Position numbers and translations under genes: made by a program | Part shown: positions 9,901 through 19,019 of the stretch, piece after piece | Layout: every line of letters begins with the position of its first letter | Numbering within the stretch: the stretch's first letter is position 1 | From: Vibrio sp. AND4 | Lineage (GTDB): Bacteria > Pseudomonadota > Gammaproteobacteria > Enterobacterales > Vibrionaceae | Assembly: GCF_000171815.1 (NCBI RefSeq) | Contig: NZ_ABGR01000002.1 | Location: 1 to 64,000, forward strand | Direction: 5' to 3' | DNA length: 64,000 nucleotides | The notes under the pieces: generated by a model | Database searches by the model: none | Seen by the model: only the letters and a program-made list of their open reading frames with translations | What the model was told of the DNA's origin: nothing

Positions 9901-11292
9901 ATGAACCGATACCGCCAATTGGCTGAGCTGTTTAAAACTCAGATCAAGCAAAATACATGGAGAGCAGGAGAGAAACTGCCATCCGTTCGTGTAACGAGTC
10001 GCAGCCATTCGGTCAGTACAGGGACGGTACAGCAAGCTTATCAATTGCTAGAGGCCCAAGGGTGGCTGACGGCAAAACCGCAATCAGGGTATTTTGTTAC
10101 CGCTGAGCTCGAACGGTTGGACGTTTCAATGTCAGAAAGTCAGCCGCAGCGAGCGTCGGTCAATGATGGGTTGTATGATTTTCTTAAGCATCAAGCGTTA
10201 CCTGAGGTGACAAAGCTTGGATCTGCTTTCCCCGATCCGACGTTATTCCCGTTAGATGCCTTAAACCGTAACCTTGCGAGTGCTGGGCGAAAAATGGCCC
10301 CAGATTCATTGCTGGCCAATCTTCCGCCTGGCAGTGAATCACTTCGCCGCTTGATTGCACAACGCTACATTCAGCAGGGCATGAGTTTAACTCACGACGA
10401 TATTGTGATCACCTCTGGGGCGTTGGAGGCTCTTAATCTTAGTCTACAAGCGGTCACCGAACCTGGTGATACCGTAGTCGTAGAGTCACCGACTTTCTAC
10501 GGTGCGTTGCAAGCTATTGAGCGATTGGGGTTGAATGCGATAGAGGTTGCCGTGGATGCGCAGGATGGTCACTCGTTAGAGCAATTAGCAGATGTGTTTG
10601 AACGTCACAATATCAAAGCTTGCTGGTTGATGACCAATTTTCATAATCCAACCGGAACCTCTCTCTCTGCACAGAAAAAACAGCGTGTTGTCGAACTCGC
10701 GAACCAACACGATGTCTACGTGATAGAGGATGATGTGTATGCGGAACTGTACTTTTCCGAGAATAAGCCAGTGTCACTAAAAAGTTTTGATACGCAAGAT
10801 CGTGTGTTGCACTGCGGCTCGTTATCGAAAAGTCTTTGTCCCGGTTATCGCTTAGGTTGGGTTATCAATAAGCGCTTTAATGAAGTAATCCAAAAGCACC
10901 AATTGATATCGACTCTGTCAGGCAGCGCACCCATCCAGCAGGGGATAGCGCATTACCTTCAAAATGACAGTTACGATAGCCATCTAAGAAAGCTGCGCAA
11001 GACGCTGCAACAACGCCAACAACGATTTGTTGAACTTCTTGAGCAGTACCTTCCAGCGCAAGTTGATTTTTATTTACCACGGGGTGGATATTTTCTTTGG
11101 TTAGCACTGCCCGAAGGTACCAGTAGTAAAATGCTCTATCAGGCGTTACTCGCAGAGCAGGTAACCATCGCTCATGGTCAGTTATTCTCTTTGGATGCAC
11201 GGTTTGACCATTTTCTGCGACTCAATACCTCTTTCGCGATTGATGAAAACGTTGAGAAGGCCATCCAAACATTGAGTGAGTTACTTCACTAA
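9901..11292 (+). CDS. MocR/PdxR-type GntR-aminotransferase regulator
   Basis: Transcription factor of 463 residues that fuses an N-terminal GntR winged helix (about 1-75, with WRAGEKLPSVRVTSRSHSVS and GTVQQAYQLLEAQGWL) to a class I aminotransferase-like domain (about 110-463). The PLP-binding lysine is in HCGSLSKSLCPGYRLGWV near residue 308, and FHNPTGTSLS carries the conserved Asn-Pro. Members sense PLP or an amino acid through this domain and control vitamin B6 or amino-acid genes. The start is the ATG at 9901 after CGAGGGATAC. The target is not evident from its neighbours; the divergent small-protein genes are one candidate. Confidence 0.9.
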   Translation: MNRYRQLAELFKTQIKQNTWRAGEKLPSVRVTSRSHSVSTGTVQQAYQLLEAQGWLTAKPQSGYFVTAELERLDVSMSESQPQRASVNDGLYDFLKHQALPEVTKLGSAFPDPTLFPLDALNRNLASAGRKMAPDSLLANLPPGSESLRRLIAQRYIQQGMSLTHDDIVITSGALEALNLSLQAVTEPGDTVVVESPTFYGALQAIERLGLNAIEVAVDAQDGHSLEQLADVFERHNIKACWLMTNFHNPTGTSLSAQKKQRVVELANQHDVYVIEDDVYAELYFSENKPVSLKSFDTQDRVLHCGSLSKSLCPGYRLGWVINKRFNEVIQKHQLISTLSGSAPIQQGIAHYLQNDSYDSHLRKLRKTLQQRQQRFVELLEQYLPAQVDFYLPRGGYFLWLALPEGTSSKMLYQALLAEQVTIAHGQLFSLDARFDHFLRLNTSFAIDENVEKAIQTLSELLH

Positions 11293-11387
11293 TGAAACTG
11301 TTCGATCGTTTTTCAGCCCAACTGTATCAGAGAAGTTTAAAGAGGCTGTGTTTCACTCTTCCATAATCAGCGATAAGGAGAGGTAAC

Positions 11388-11609
11388 ATGAAAAAGCAGT
11401 TAGTAAAACACGAATTGAGGCTGATTGCCGTTGCCATATTCAGCGCATTTTTACTCGTATTTGCGCATCTTATTTTGGCGAAGTCGTTCTCTCATATGGC
11501 GTGGACAGAGTACACTGCTGCCGTTATTCCTTTTATTATGTTTGGATTGTGCATATTGGGTGTTAAGTACGCCGTCCACGCAGACAAAGATGAGGGGAAC
11601 GAGCCATAA
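11388..11609 (+). CDS. Small inner-membrane protein, 73 residues
   Basis: Two predicted transmembrane helices (about 10-32 and 43-62) with a short charged tail DKDEGNEP. An AGGAGAGGTAAC ribosome site precedes the ATG. It lies 95 bases after the MocR gene and 29 bases before a lipoprotein gene, likely forming a two-gene unit with the latter. No family recognised. Confidence 0.65.
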   Translation: MKKQLVKHELRLIAVAIFSAFLLVFAHLILAKSFSHMAWTEYTAAVIPFIMFGLCILGVKYAVHADKDEGNEP

Positions 11610-11638
11610 AAGTCATTATTAAAATTTGGAAAAAGTGA

Positions 11639-12052
11639 ATGAAGAATTCAATCTTGCTTATATTACCCTTGTTCATGTTTGGTTGTGCGACTCACCAAGT
11701 TGTTGAGCCTAAATCTGTCACTCTGATTTACGATCAATCTAAACTGACAGCCGAGATCCAAGCCGATGATAATTTTGCGGCTTATGTGGATAATGATAAA
11801 GAGCGTATTGATTTATCGGGGACGGTGAGGAATCTGCATCCTGATTACCTGTTAGATGTAGAGGTGATTAAAGCAAGCAAGATTCGTCACGCTACAAACC
11901 AGATTAGTACTTCAATGTTAATTAAGCAGGAAGACCTAGAAAAGCCAATTTTTATTGGTGGTGACTATCAATATACAGCCGTTGTAAACGAGGATAACAA
12001 AGTTAAGTCAACCGAATCAGTAAGCATGATGAGCGTGAAGCTGAACCAATAA
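11639..12052 (+). CDS. Putative lipoprotein of unknown function
   Basis: 137 residues with a classic lipoprotein signal: a hydrophobic stretch (ILLILPLFMFG) then the lipobox Cys at residue 16, followed by ATHQ, so outer-membrane sorting is likely by the +2 rule. The mature part is predicted beta-rich (SVTLIYDQSKLTAEIQAD, ERIDLSGTVRNLHPDYLLDV), consistent with a small Ig-like or bacterial-surface fold, but I recognise no family. Probably co-transcribed with the preceding small membrane protein. The stop is followed at once by a run of degenerate repeats and then a terminator. Confidence 0.7.
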   Translation: MKNSILLILPLFMFGCATHQVVEPKSVTLIYDQSKLTAEIQADDNFAAYVDNDKERIDLSGTVRNLHPDYLLDVEVIKASKIRHATNQISTSMLIKQEDLEKPIFIGGDYQYTAVVNEDNKVKSTESVSMMSVKLNQ

Positions 12053-12053
12053 T

Positions 12054-12192
12054 GACCAAGTTTGACCAATAGATCTTAGGTCAAACCAATCGTTACGAGG
12101 TTAGCCCAATAGTTTCTAAGTCAAACCAATAGTTACGAAGTTAGCTTAAAGTTACGAAGTTAGCTTAATCAGCTCTAAGTCAGATCAACAAC
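12054..12192 (+). repeat. Degenerate tandem repeats
   Basis: About four imperfect units of 25-45 bases built from GTCAAACCAAT, GTTACGAAGTTAGC and TCTAA. The block GTTACGAGGTTAGC/GTTACGAAGTTAGC occurs three times and TAGGTCAAACCAAT/TAAGTCAAACCAAT twice. The array is intergenic, after the lipoprotein gene. Origin unknown; replication slippage from one unit is a simple explanation. Confidence 0.75.
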
Positions 12193-12248
12193 CAAAAGGG
12201 TCGAGACAAAAGCGGTGCATTCGTTTCCTGTGCTCATCACGAGAAATT

Positions 12249-12276
12249 AAAAGACCTCCACAAGGGAGGTCTTTTT
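12249..12276. terminator. Bidirectional terminator between lipoprotein and asnS
   Basis: Stem AAGACCTCC / GGGAGGTCTT with an A-run and T-run on either side. Confidence 0.88.
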
Positions 12277-12319
12277 GATTCGATATCACCAGAGGCTCGA
12301 TAAAGGCTCTGAGATTTAT

Positions 12320-13720
12320 TTAGAAGTTCGCTGAGCGAGGAGTTCGTGGGAATGGGATAACGTCGCGTACGTTGCCCATGCCTGTTACGTAAGATACTAG
12401 ACGTTCGAAACCAAGACCAAAGCCTGCGTGCGGCACAGTACCGTAACGACGTAGGTCGCGGTACCAGTTCATGTGCTCAGGGTCGATACCCACTTCACGC
12501 ATACGCTCGTCTAAAACATCCAGACGTTCTTCACGTTGAGAACCACCGATGATTTCACCGATGCCTGGTGCCAGTACGTCCATTGCCGCAACTGTCTTAC
12601 CATCATCATTGGCACGCATGTAGAACGCTTTGATGTCTTTCGGGTAGTTCTTCACGATCACTGGCGCCTTGAAGTGTTCTTCTGCAAGGAAACGCTCGTG
12701 CTCAGAAGACATATCGATACCCCATTCAACAGGGAATTCGAATTCACGACCAGAATCAATAAGGATCTGTATCGCATCCGTGTAGTCTACTTGAGCAAAG
12801 TCAGAAGAAACGAACTGCTCTAGGCGAGTGATGGCTTCTTTGTCGATTCGCTGAGCAAAGAATTCTAGATCATCACGACACTCTGCTAGCACTGCTTTGA
12901 ATACAAACTTAAGCATGTCTTCAGACAGTTTAGCGATATCTTCAAGATCGGCGAAAGCGACTTCAGGTTCAACCATCCAGAATTCTGCTAAGTGACGACT
13001 CGTGTTTGAGTTCTCAGCACGGAAAGTCGGGCCAAAGGTGTAAACTTTGCTTAGTGCACAAGCGTAAGCTTCACCGTTAAGCTGACCAGATACGGTTAGA
13101 AACGTCTCTTTACCAAAGAAGTCTTCGTTGTAGTCTACTTTGCCTTCTTCTGTGCGAGGCAGGTTTTCCATGTCTAGCGTAGAAACGCGGAACATTTCAC
13201 CCGCACCTTCGGCATCAGAAGCCGTGATCAGTGGTGCTGATACCCAGAAGTAACCTTGCTCGTGATAGAAGCGGTGGATCGCTTGTGATAGACAGTTACG
13301 TACACGTGCTACCGCACCAATGACGTTTGTACGTGGGCGTAGGTGCGCGACTTCACGCAGGTACTCGATGGAGTGACGAGTTTTTGCCATCGGGTATGTG
13401 TCAGCATCTTCAACCCAGCCAACCACTTTAACGTCAGTTGCAGCGAGCTCAAAGTCTTGACCTTTCGCAGGAGATTCAACAATCTTACCCGTTACTTCAA
13501 CAGAGCAGCCAGTTGTCAGCTTAAGAACTTCGTCGTCGTAATTATTAAGATTATTAGGGACCACGGCCTGGATAGGGTCGAAACAAGAGCCGTCATAAAT
13601 GGCAAGGAAAGAGATTCCAGCTTTGGAATCACGACGTGAACGGATCCAGCCACGGACAGTTACTTCACTGTCTACTGCTAGCTGACCTTTCAAAACGTCT
13701 GATACAGGCGCGTAAGTCAT
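12320..13720 (-). CDS. asnS: Asparaginyl-tRNA synthetase
   Basis: Class IIb aminoacyl-tRNA synthetase of 466 residues, the same length as the E. coli enzyme. An N-terminal OB-fold anticodon domain (about 15-105, [20 protein letters not shown]) is followed by the catalytic core with motif 2 ([20 protein letters not shown], about 215-235) and motif 3 ([16 protein letters not shown] near 440). It charges tRNA-Asn with Asn and ATP in the cytoplasm. Monocistronic with a terminator. The frame is intact and nothing is unusual. Confidence 0.98.
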   Translation of the reverse strand: MTYAPVSDVLKGQLAVDSEVTVRGWIRSRRDSKAGISFLAIYDGSCFDPIQAVVPNNLNNYDDEVLKLTTGCSVEVTGKIVESPAKGQDFELAATDVKVVGWVEDADTYPMAKTRHSIEYLREVAHLRPRTNVIGAVARVRNCLSQAIHRFYHEQGYFWVSAPLITASDAEGAGEMFRVSTLDMENLPRTEEGKVDYNEDFFGKETFLTVSGQLNGEAYACALSKVYTFGPTFRAENSNTSRHLAEFWMVEPEVAFADLEDIAKLSEDMLKFVFKAVLAECRDDLEFFAQRIDKEAITRLEQFVSSDFAQVDYTDAIQILIDSGREFEFPVEWGIDMSSEHERFLAEEHFKAPVIVKNYPKDIKAFYMRANDDGKTVAAMDVLAPGIGEIIGGSQREERLDVLDERMREVGIDPEHMNWYRDLRRYGTVPHAGFGLGFERLVSYVTGMGNVRDVIPFPRTPRSANF

Positions 13721-14139
13721 GTTTTCAATATTCTCCGTTGAGGTAAAAATTCAACTCAGCATCCGATATCGCTTGTATTTACTGGTTTTGTTCAAAAAAC
13801 AAGCGAAGCGTTGAGTTGGATAGAATTTTTTAGTTTCAAGAAAGCATATTACCTGTCAAATCGTCAGCTTCAACCTTTATATTCATTTTGCAGCAGAGAT
13901 TTTTACTATTTCCCATTTCTGTATCCCGATGATTGGGGCTATTGTTTAACTAAGGACGTTCAACGTTCACAAAGAAACGCTAAATCTCCGGCGTGTTGTG
14001 AAGTTTGTCAGATACCAAACGTGTGCAATAGTTGGTGATGACTTTGCCTCGTCGTCCCTTGACTACTCTATTGATAAAGGTTGTCATCAAAGGTTGAATT
14101 CCTTAATATTGCGTGTCTTTTTAAAGCCTGAGAATCAAG
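13721..14139. other. Divergent promoter region of asnS and queD
   Basis: About 420 bases between divergent genes. Short open frames on the plus strand lack ribosome sites and resemblance to any family. No repeat, RNA or clear operator recognised; in particular I see no convincing preQ1 riboswitch before queD. Confidence 0.5.
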
Positions 14140-14502
14140 ATGAAAACAGAATTATACAAAGAGTTTATGTTCGAAGCGGCACACCATTTGCCACATGTGC
14201 CAGAAGGTCACAAGTGTGGGCGCTTACACGGACACTCTTTCCTTGTTCGTCTTTATGTAGAAGGTGAGGTTGATCCACATACGGGCTGGGTTGTCGATTT
14301 TGCTCAGATCAAAGCGGCATTCAAACCTATTTATAATCGTTTAGACCACTACTATTTGAATGATATTGAAGGTCTAGAAAACCCGACGAGTGAAGTATTA
14401 GCAAAATGGATTTGGCAACAACTTAAGCCAAGTTTACCTCTACTAAGCAAAGTAGAGATAAAAGAGACCTGCACGGCAGGCTGTATCTACAAAGGCGAGT
14501 GA
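14140..14502 (+). CDS. queD: 6-carboxytetrahydropterin synthase QueD
   Basis: Enzyme of the queuosine/7-deazaguanine pathway that turns dihydroneopterin triphosphate into 6-carboxy-tetrahydropterin. 120 residues, the usual length. Zinc-binding histidines are seen in FEAAHHLP (about 12-18) and GRLHGHSF (about 28-35); the catalytic Cys is in [20 protein letters not shown] and the DHYYLND block complete the tunnelling-fold signature. It is monocistronic with a terminator. The other que genes are not in the window. Confidence 0.95.
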   Translation: MKTELYKEFMFEAAHHLPHVPEGHKCGRLHGHSFLVRLYVEGEVDPHTGWVVDFAQIKAAFKPIYNRLDHYYLNDIEGLENPTSEVLAKWIWQQLKPSLPLLSKVEIKETCTAGCIYKGE

Positions 14503-14526
14503 TTTCGCTCTGTCCCCGGATATGAG

Positions 14527-14556
14527 AAAGGTGAGCCGAACGGCTTGCCTTTTTTA
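14527..14556 (+). terminator. Terminator after queD
   Basis: A 10-bp stem AAGGTGAGCC / GGCTTGCCTT (two G-U pairs) with a GAAC loop and a T-run. Confidence 0.88.
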
Positions 14557-14593
14557 TTTCTCTAAAGTGCCACAGTTCCAATGTGAGTCACGG

Positions 14594-15379
14594 TTAATAA
14601 CCAATACCGTTTCTTATTGCGAATTGGACTAAATCCGCATGGTTATCGAGTTCTAACATATCCAGCAGTCGATACTTGTGTGATTCTATCGTCCGAGGGC
14701 TTAGGTTGAGTGCTGTGGCAATTTCTTTGGTCGATAGACCTTTTGCTAATAAGCCTAACACGTCACATTGACGGTGACTTAAACGCAACATGCGATGGTT
14801 TTCTTGGTCTGTTTTCATGCCTGGGCGATGAAGGCTGCGATGCAACTTTGAATGTTGCCAAAATGACAACCACATATGGGAGATAAAGGTCATCTGCTCT
14901 ATCTGATTTTCCGTCAATGCGTAGCCGTCACACCCGAATAAAGTGAAGGATAAGCCTCCCCAGCGTTGCCCAAACTGAGTTAATGGAATGGTGTAGTGGA
15001 AACAAGCGCCTTGCATAGAGAGCATACGTAATATGACAACATTGCTTGTAGCTAGCGCTTGTTTGTCAAAGATTTGAATTCTTTTCGAGTTGCCAATGAG
15101 TTGCAAATAACGTTCAGCATTATCTACACCTACCTGAGAAGCAGTGATGAGTTTGTGTGGTGGGCGCGCGACAGACAAGGTTTTTCCCTGATTAAAAAAT
15201 AACATGGAGTTTGGAAAGATCGTCATCCGGTCGATATCAAACCAATCCATTGCCTCCAGCATGAATTGTTCAAGGTGACGTTGGCATTCATCTGCATGAG
15301 AGGTTGTTAACTTATTCGCCTGACGCATCACGAGCGCTTCAAAACTGGCTTCCGTTGTTTTACCTATGTCGCTGCCCAT
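14594..15379 (-). CDS. LuxR-type (GerE HTH) transcriptional regulator
   Basis: 261 residues. The C-terminal 65 residues are a GerE/LuxR helix-turn-helix (LSHRQCDVLGLLAKGLSTKE, IATALNLSPRTIESHKYRLL). The N-terminal 180 residues are a GAF/autoinducer-like sensor region without the residues that bind acyl-homoserine lactones in LuxR proper; it has no receiver aspartate pattern, so it is not a NarL-type response regulator. Signal and targets unknown. It is transcribed alone toward queD. Confidence 0.85.
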   Translation of the reverse strand: MGSDIGKTTEASFEALVMRQANKLTTSHADECQRHLEQFMLEAMDWFDIDRMTIFPNSMLFFNQGKTLSVARPPHKLITASQVGVDNAERYLQLIGNSKRIQIFDKQALATSNVVILRMLSMQGACFHYTIPLTQFGQRWGGLSFTLFGCDGYALTENQIEQMTFISHMWLSFWQHSKLHRSLHRPGMKTDQENHRMLRLSHRQCDVLGLLAKGLSTKEIATALNLSPRTIESHKYRLLDMLELDNHADLVQFAIRNGIGY

Positions 15380-15631
15380 AAAATCTAGCTCATCTCATTA
15401 TTTTTATAAATGCAGTATTTTTACTCTACATCCTGTTCATTTCATTCTGCAGAATAGCATTCACACAAACTGGGAATTTGTGGAATAACATACACAATAT
15501 TCATCCGATCTCAAGGAATTATTAAGCGCATTGGTGCATATTGTTCTCAGTGTGGATATCAGCTTTTAGTTACCGTCAAAGTAAATGGCAGGGAAGCCCG
15601 ACTTGTTGGGCACTATTCGGAGAAATTTTGA

Positions 15632-15769
15632 ATGAAAATGATGAAACTGCGTTACCGCGCAGGCTCATACAGTATGTGGGTTGAAGTCGTGGTATCAACA
15701 TTTGTTGCTAAAGCATTAGCAATGGAGTACGCAAGCTACGGTTGGCAAGCGGAAGTGTTGGAAGTATGA
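15632..15769 (+). CDS. Small protein of 45 residues with own terminator
   Basis: A short gene: ATG at 15632 nine bases after a GGAG site, stop at 15767-15769. The product starts MKMMKLRYRAGSYSMWVEVV and ends WQAEVLEV; it is amphipathic rather than a membrane protein, with a beta-like first half (LRYRAGSYSMWVEVVVST) and a helical middle (VAKALAMEYASYG). A strong terminator lies 26 bases downstream on the same strand, which supports a real transcript. No family recognised. It could also be an RNA with incidental coding. Confidence 0.6.
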   Translation: MKMMKLRYRAGSYSMWVEVVVSTFVAKALAMEYASYGWQAEVLEV

Positions 15770-15795
15770 CAGAGTAAAGACGTATGACACAGTAG

Positions 15796-15828
15796 ATAGG
15801 TAGGCTGAAGAGTCCTGCCTATTTTTTT
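15796..15828 (+). terminator. Terminator of the 45-residue gene
   Basis: A 9-bp stem ATAGGTAGG / CCTGCCTAT followed by seven T residues. Confidence 0.88.
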
Positions 15829-15916
15829 AAGAAGTCAATCCACTCAGCGCGTGACACACGGCTGGTGCTTGCCCATTTTCTTCATCAATTTTATGAGAAT
15901 AACCTGGCGTAGGAAC

Positions 15917-15947
15917 AAAAAAGCTCGAGGATAGGCTCGAGCTTTTC
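15917..15947. terminator. Terminator after sdaA (both strands possible)
   Basis: Perfect stem AAGCTCGAG / CTCGAGCTT; on the minus strand six T residues follow. Confidence 0.88.
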
Positions 15948-15964
15948 GACTGAGAGAAGGGGGA

Positions 15965-17326
15965 TTAGCAAATAACTTTAATTGCTAGGCCGCCTTGAGA
16001 CGTCTCACGGTATTTCGCGTTCATGTCCTTGCCCGTCTCTAGCATGGTTTCGATAACCTTATCCAGAGACACGGTAGGAGCAGAAGAGCGACGTAGAGCC
16101 ATGCGGGTAGAGTTGATTGCTTTTACTGCGGCAATACCGTTACGCTCAATACATGGCACCTGAACCTGACCTGCGACCGGATCACAGGTTAAGCCTAGGT
16201 TATGCTCCATTGCGATTTCTGCTGCCATACATACTTGCTCTGGGCTACCACCCATAAGTTCAGCAAGACCTGCAGCCGCCATAGAACAGGCTACGCCCAC
16301 TTCACCCTGACAGCCAACTTCAGCACCTGAGATAGATGCATTACGCTTGTAAAGACCACCTATTGCGCCAGAAGCCGCAAAGTAACGCATGTAATCCTTT
16401 TCAGTCACGGTTTGAATAAACTTATCGTAGTACGCTAATACAGCAGGAATGATGCCACACGCGCCGTTTGTCGGTGCTGTCACAACGCGACCACCCGCTG
16501 CGTTTTCTTCGTTTACCGCGAAAGCGAACATATTTACCCAATCAACCACTGACATAGGATCATTGGTGGTCTTTTCAGAAGTGAGCAGTTGTTGGCGAAG
16601 TGCTGCGGCACGACGAGGGACGCGCAGTGGACCCGGTAAAATACCTTCTTCATTCATGCCGCGATCCATACACTCGCGCATCGTGCGCCAGATGTTCGCG
16701 AAGTAGGTACGCGTTTCTTCATCAGAGTGCAGAGATTGCTCGTTTTTCATCACAAGCGCACTGATAGAAAGACCGCTCTCTTTACACTGGTTAACCAGCT
16801 CTTCAGCCTTTGTGTATTCGTAAGGAACCTTGATTGGGTTCTCAATCTCTTTGCCGAAATTCTCTTCATCAACAATGAAGCCGCCGCCAATAGAGTAGTA
16901 AGTTTTTGAGTACACTTTTTCGTCTTCGATCCATGCGTGGATCTGCATGCCGTTTTCGTGTAGCTCAAGGTTGGTCGTATGAAAATTCATACCACCGTCT
17001 TTCGGGAACGATACTGTGTGACAGTGCATGCCAACAGGTAGGCGCTCAGTTTCTTCTACGCGAGCGATAAAGCCCGGAATAGAGTCGATATCTACTTTCT
17101 CAGGGGTGTTGCCAGCAAGACCCATGATGATTGCGATATCGGTATGGTGACCTTTCCCTGTCAGTGATAGTGAACCATAAACGTCAACGGTGATTTTAGT
17201 GATGTCGCGCAATTTTCCCATTGAGCGTAAATCATCAATAAATTCCTTACCCGCTTTCATTGGGCCTACAGTGTGTGAGCTTGAAGGACCAACGCCGATC
17301 TTATAGATATCAAAAACACTAATCAT
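15965..17326 (-). CDS. sdaA: L-serine ammonia-lyase (single-chain, iron-sulfur)
   Basis: Cytoplasmic enzyme that deaminates L-serine to pyruvate and ammonia using a labile 4Fe-4S cluster. 453 residues, the single-polypeptide form: an N-terminal beta domain (about 1-160, starting SVFDIYKIGVGPSSSHTVGP) and a C-terminal alpha domain with the cluster cysteines in TNGACGIIP, GCQGEVGVACSMA and LTCDPV. It lies 98 bases downstream of the serine transporter sdaC on the same strand, with a hairpin in the gap. Together they import and degrade serine. Confidence 0.97.
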   Translation of the reverse strand: MISVFDIYKIGVGPSSSHTVGPMKAGKEFIDDLRSMGKLRDITKITVDVYGSLSLTGKGHHTDIAIIMGLAGNTPEKVDIDSIPGFIARVEETERLPVGMHCHTVSFPKDGGMNFHTTNLELHENGMQIHAWIEDEKVYSKTYYSIGGGFIVDEENFGKEIENPIKVPYEYTKAEELVNQCKESGLSISALVMKNEQSLHSDEETRTYFANIWRTMRECMDRGMNEEGILPGPLRVPRRAAALRQQLLTSEKTTNDPMSVVDWVNMFAFAVNEENAAGGRVVTAPTNGACGIIPAVLAYYDKFIQTVTEKDYMRYFAASGAIGGLYKRNASISGAEVGCQGEVGVACSMAAAGLAELMGGSPEQVCMAAEIAMEHNLGLTCDPVAGQVQVPCIERNGIAAVKAINSTRMALRRSSAPTVSLDKVIETMLETGKDMNAKYRETSQGGLAIKVIC

Positions 17327-17342
17327 ATCGATTACCTCAGAA

Positions 17343-17377
17343 TAAAGCCTCCCAAGGGGAGTTGGGAGGCTTTTTAT
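17343..17377. terminator. Hairpin between sdaC and sdaA
   Basis: Stem AAGCCTCCCA / TGGGAGGCTT. On the plus strand it is followed by T5, but in the direction of sdaC to sdaA its tail is only CTTTATTCTG. It may therefore act as a partial terminator that lowers sdaA expression relative to sdaC. Confidence 0.7.
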
Positions 17378-17423
17378 TATCGTTATATTTTTGGATTAAT
17401 CACGTCTTAAAACAGAGCGGTGA

Positions 17424-18692
17424 TTAAAGAGCGCCGTAGATTACAGAACTAATTGCTGCAAGACCACAGATTGCTGTGAAAATCTGTACAGGTGCTGAAG
17501 TTTTGTACTTAGCCATTGCTGGTACTTTCTGCATAGCGAATACAGGCATCAAGAATAGGATAGCCGCAATCATTGGTGCACCCATAGTTTCAATCATGCC
17601 CAAGATACTTGGGTTAACGATAGCGACAACCCAAGTCGTTACAACGATGAAGATAAGAGACACTTTCTCGATCATGCTCTTAGGCGATTTAGAGCGAGAT
17701 TTGATCAAACCCACCAGACCTTCGTGAGCACCTAGAAAGTGGCCGAAGTAACTAGAGGTGATTGCAGCGAATGCAACAAGAGGGCCCATGTAAGAGATAA
17801 GCGCAGAATCGTGGACGTTCGCAAGGTAAGAAAGTACAGAGATGTTTTGTTCTTGCGCTGTTGCTAGTTGCTCTGGAGATAGAGAAAGTACCACAGAGAA
17901 TACGAAGAACATGACAAAACCCATTAGCATCATCGCAGCGCCGCCAGTGATAGTGTCGGTTTTTTTAACTGCGTCATCACCGTATACACGACGTTGTTCT
18001 TTAGAAAACTGAGAGATGATAGGGCTGTGGTTGAATGAGAATACGATGATTGGAATCGCTAGCCAAACAATTGAAGGCATTTCGCCCCAGTTTGGGGTTA
18101 CTTCCATCATTGACGTATTCCAACCAGGAATAAGGAAAAAAGACAGTGCTAATAGGATGAATACAAGCGGGTAAACCATCGCTGATGTTGCTTTGAGCAT
18201 GAGGTCTTTACCAAATACAACACCTGCAGTCATTGAAGCGATTAACGCACCAGAGAGTAGCCAGCGAGGGATAGATTCCATACCCATTTGGTTAACAAGG
18301 AAAGAGTCAACTGTGTTTGTGATACCAACACCGTAGATAAGTACGATCGGGTAGATAGCGAAGAAGTAGGCAAAAGTAATAAGGTTTGCGCCAGTCTTAC
18401 CGAAATGTTCTTCTACTGTGTCAGTGATGTCCGCGTCAGGGTTTTTCGCGGAAAGGACGAAACGAGCCAGAGATTTGTGTGCAAACCAAGTCATTGGTGC
18501 TGCGATCAAAGCTAAAATAACTAATGGCCAGAAACCGCCAGCACCCGCTTTAATTGGAAGAAATAGTACACCAGCACCCACGGCTGTGCCGAAGAGAGAC
18601 AAACACCAGGTGAAGTCTTTGTAAGAAAACTTACTAGACGATTTTGCGGATGAAACCGCAGAAGTAGTTGTATTCATTTTTGAGTTACTCAT
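17424..18692 (-). CDS. sdaC: Serine transporter SdaC (HAAAP family)
   Basis: Inner-membrane H+-coupled serine importer of the hydroxy/aromatic amino acid permease family. Starting at the ATG at 18692 (MSNSKMNTTT) it has about 422 residues and eleven transmembrane helices, beginning at FTWCLSLFGTAVGAGVLFLP, the family's substrate-site helix. The frame stays open to 18737, but that region has no better start. The upstream gap holds an inverted repeat ATCACG-N16-CGTGAT at 18806-18833, a candidate operator. Operon with sdaA. Confidence 0.95.
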   Translation of the reverse strand: MSNSKMNTTTSAVSSAKSSSKFSYKDFTWCLSLFGTAVGAGVLFLPIKAGAGGFWPLVILALIAAPMTWFAHKSLARFVLSAKNPDADITDTVEEHFGKTGANLITFAYFFAIYPIVLIYGVGITNTVDSFLVNQMGMESIPRWLLSGALIASMTAGVVFGKDLMLKATSAMVYPLVFILLALSFFLIPGWNTSMMEVTPNWGEMPSIVWLAIPIIVFSFNHSPIISQFSKEQRRVYGDDAVKKTDTITGGAAMMLMGFVMFFVFSVVLSLSPEQLATAQEQNISVLSYLANVHDSALISYMGPLVAFAAITSSYFGHFLGAHEGLVGLIKSRSKSPKSMIEKVSLIFIVVTTWVVAIVNPSILGMIETMGAPMIAAILFLMPVFAMQKVPAMAKYKTSAPVQIFTAICGLAAISSVIYGAL

Positions 18693-19019
18693 TTGGGAAC
18701 AGGTAATAAGTCGGGGCGATTTTGCAAGATTTTGCATTATCGAAATTAGATCTTAATCATATATTGCCCCTGCCTATCGAATGATATGCCAAAAATCAGC
18801 TTTTTATCACGAAAATGGCGTGCTACACGTGATTATTGTTAATGCTTGGGATTAGAAAAAGTTATTTAACGCGTTGTTTGCATAAAATTGTCTCATGGCA
18901 AGCGTTTGCTTTTGGGGTTTAAACTAAACTAATGTGAAAGACGGTTTAAAAAATAACTTTTTAGTAATGCGGATGCGCATGATATTCGACTTTTTTCTAG
19001 GTCAGTTCTGATAGATTGA
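18693..19019. other. Promoter region of sdaC; spacer after nudL
   Basis: About 330 AT-rich bases without a gene. The inverted repeat ATCACG / CGTGAT with a 16-base centre (18806-18833) is the only structured element seen. Confidence 0.45.

Noticed and set aside
14080..14139. preQ1 riboswitch before queD
   Set aside because: I could not draw the required pseudoknot or find the conserved core.
13811..14267. Plus-strand frames between asnS and queD
   Set aside because: They overlap queD or its leader, lack ribosome sites and resemble no family.
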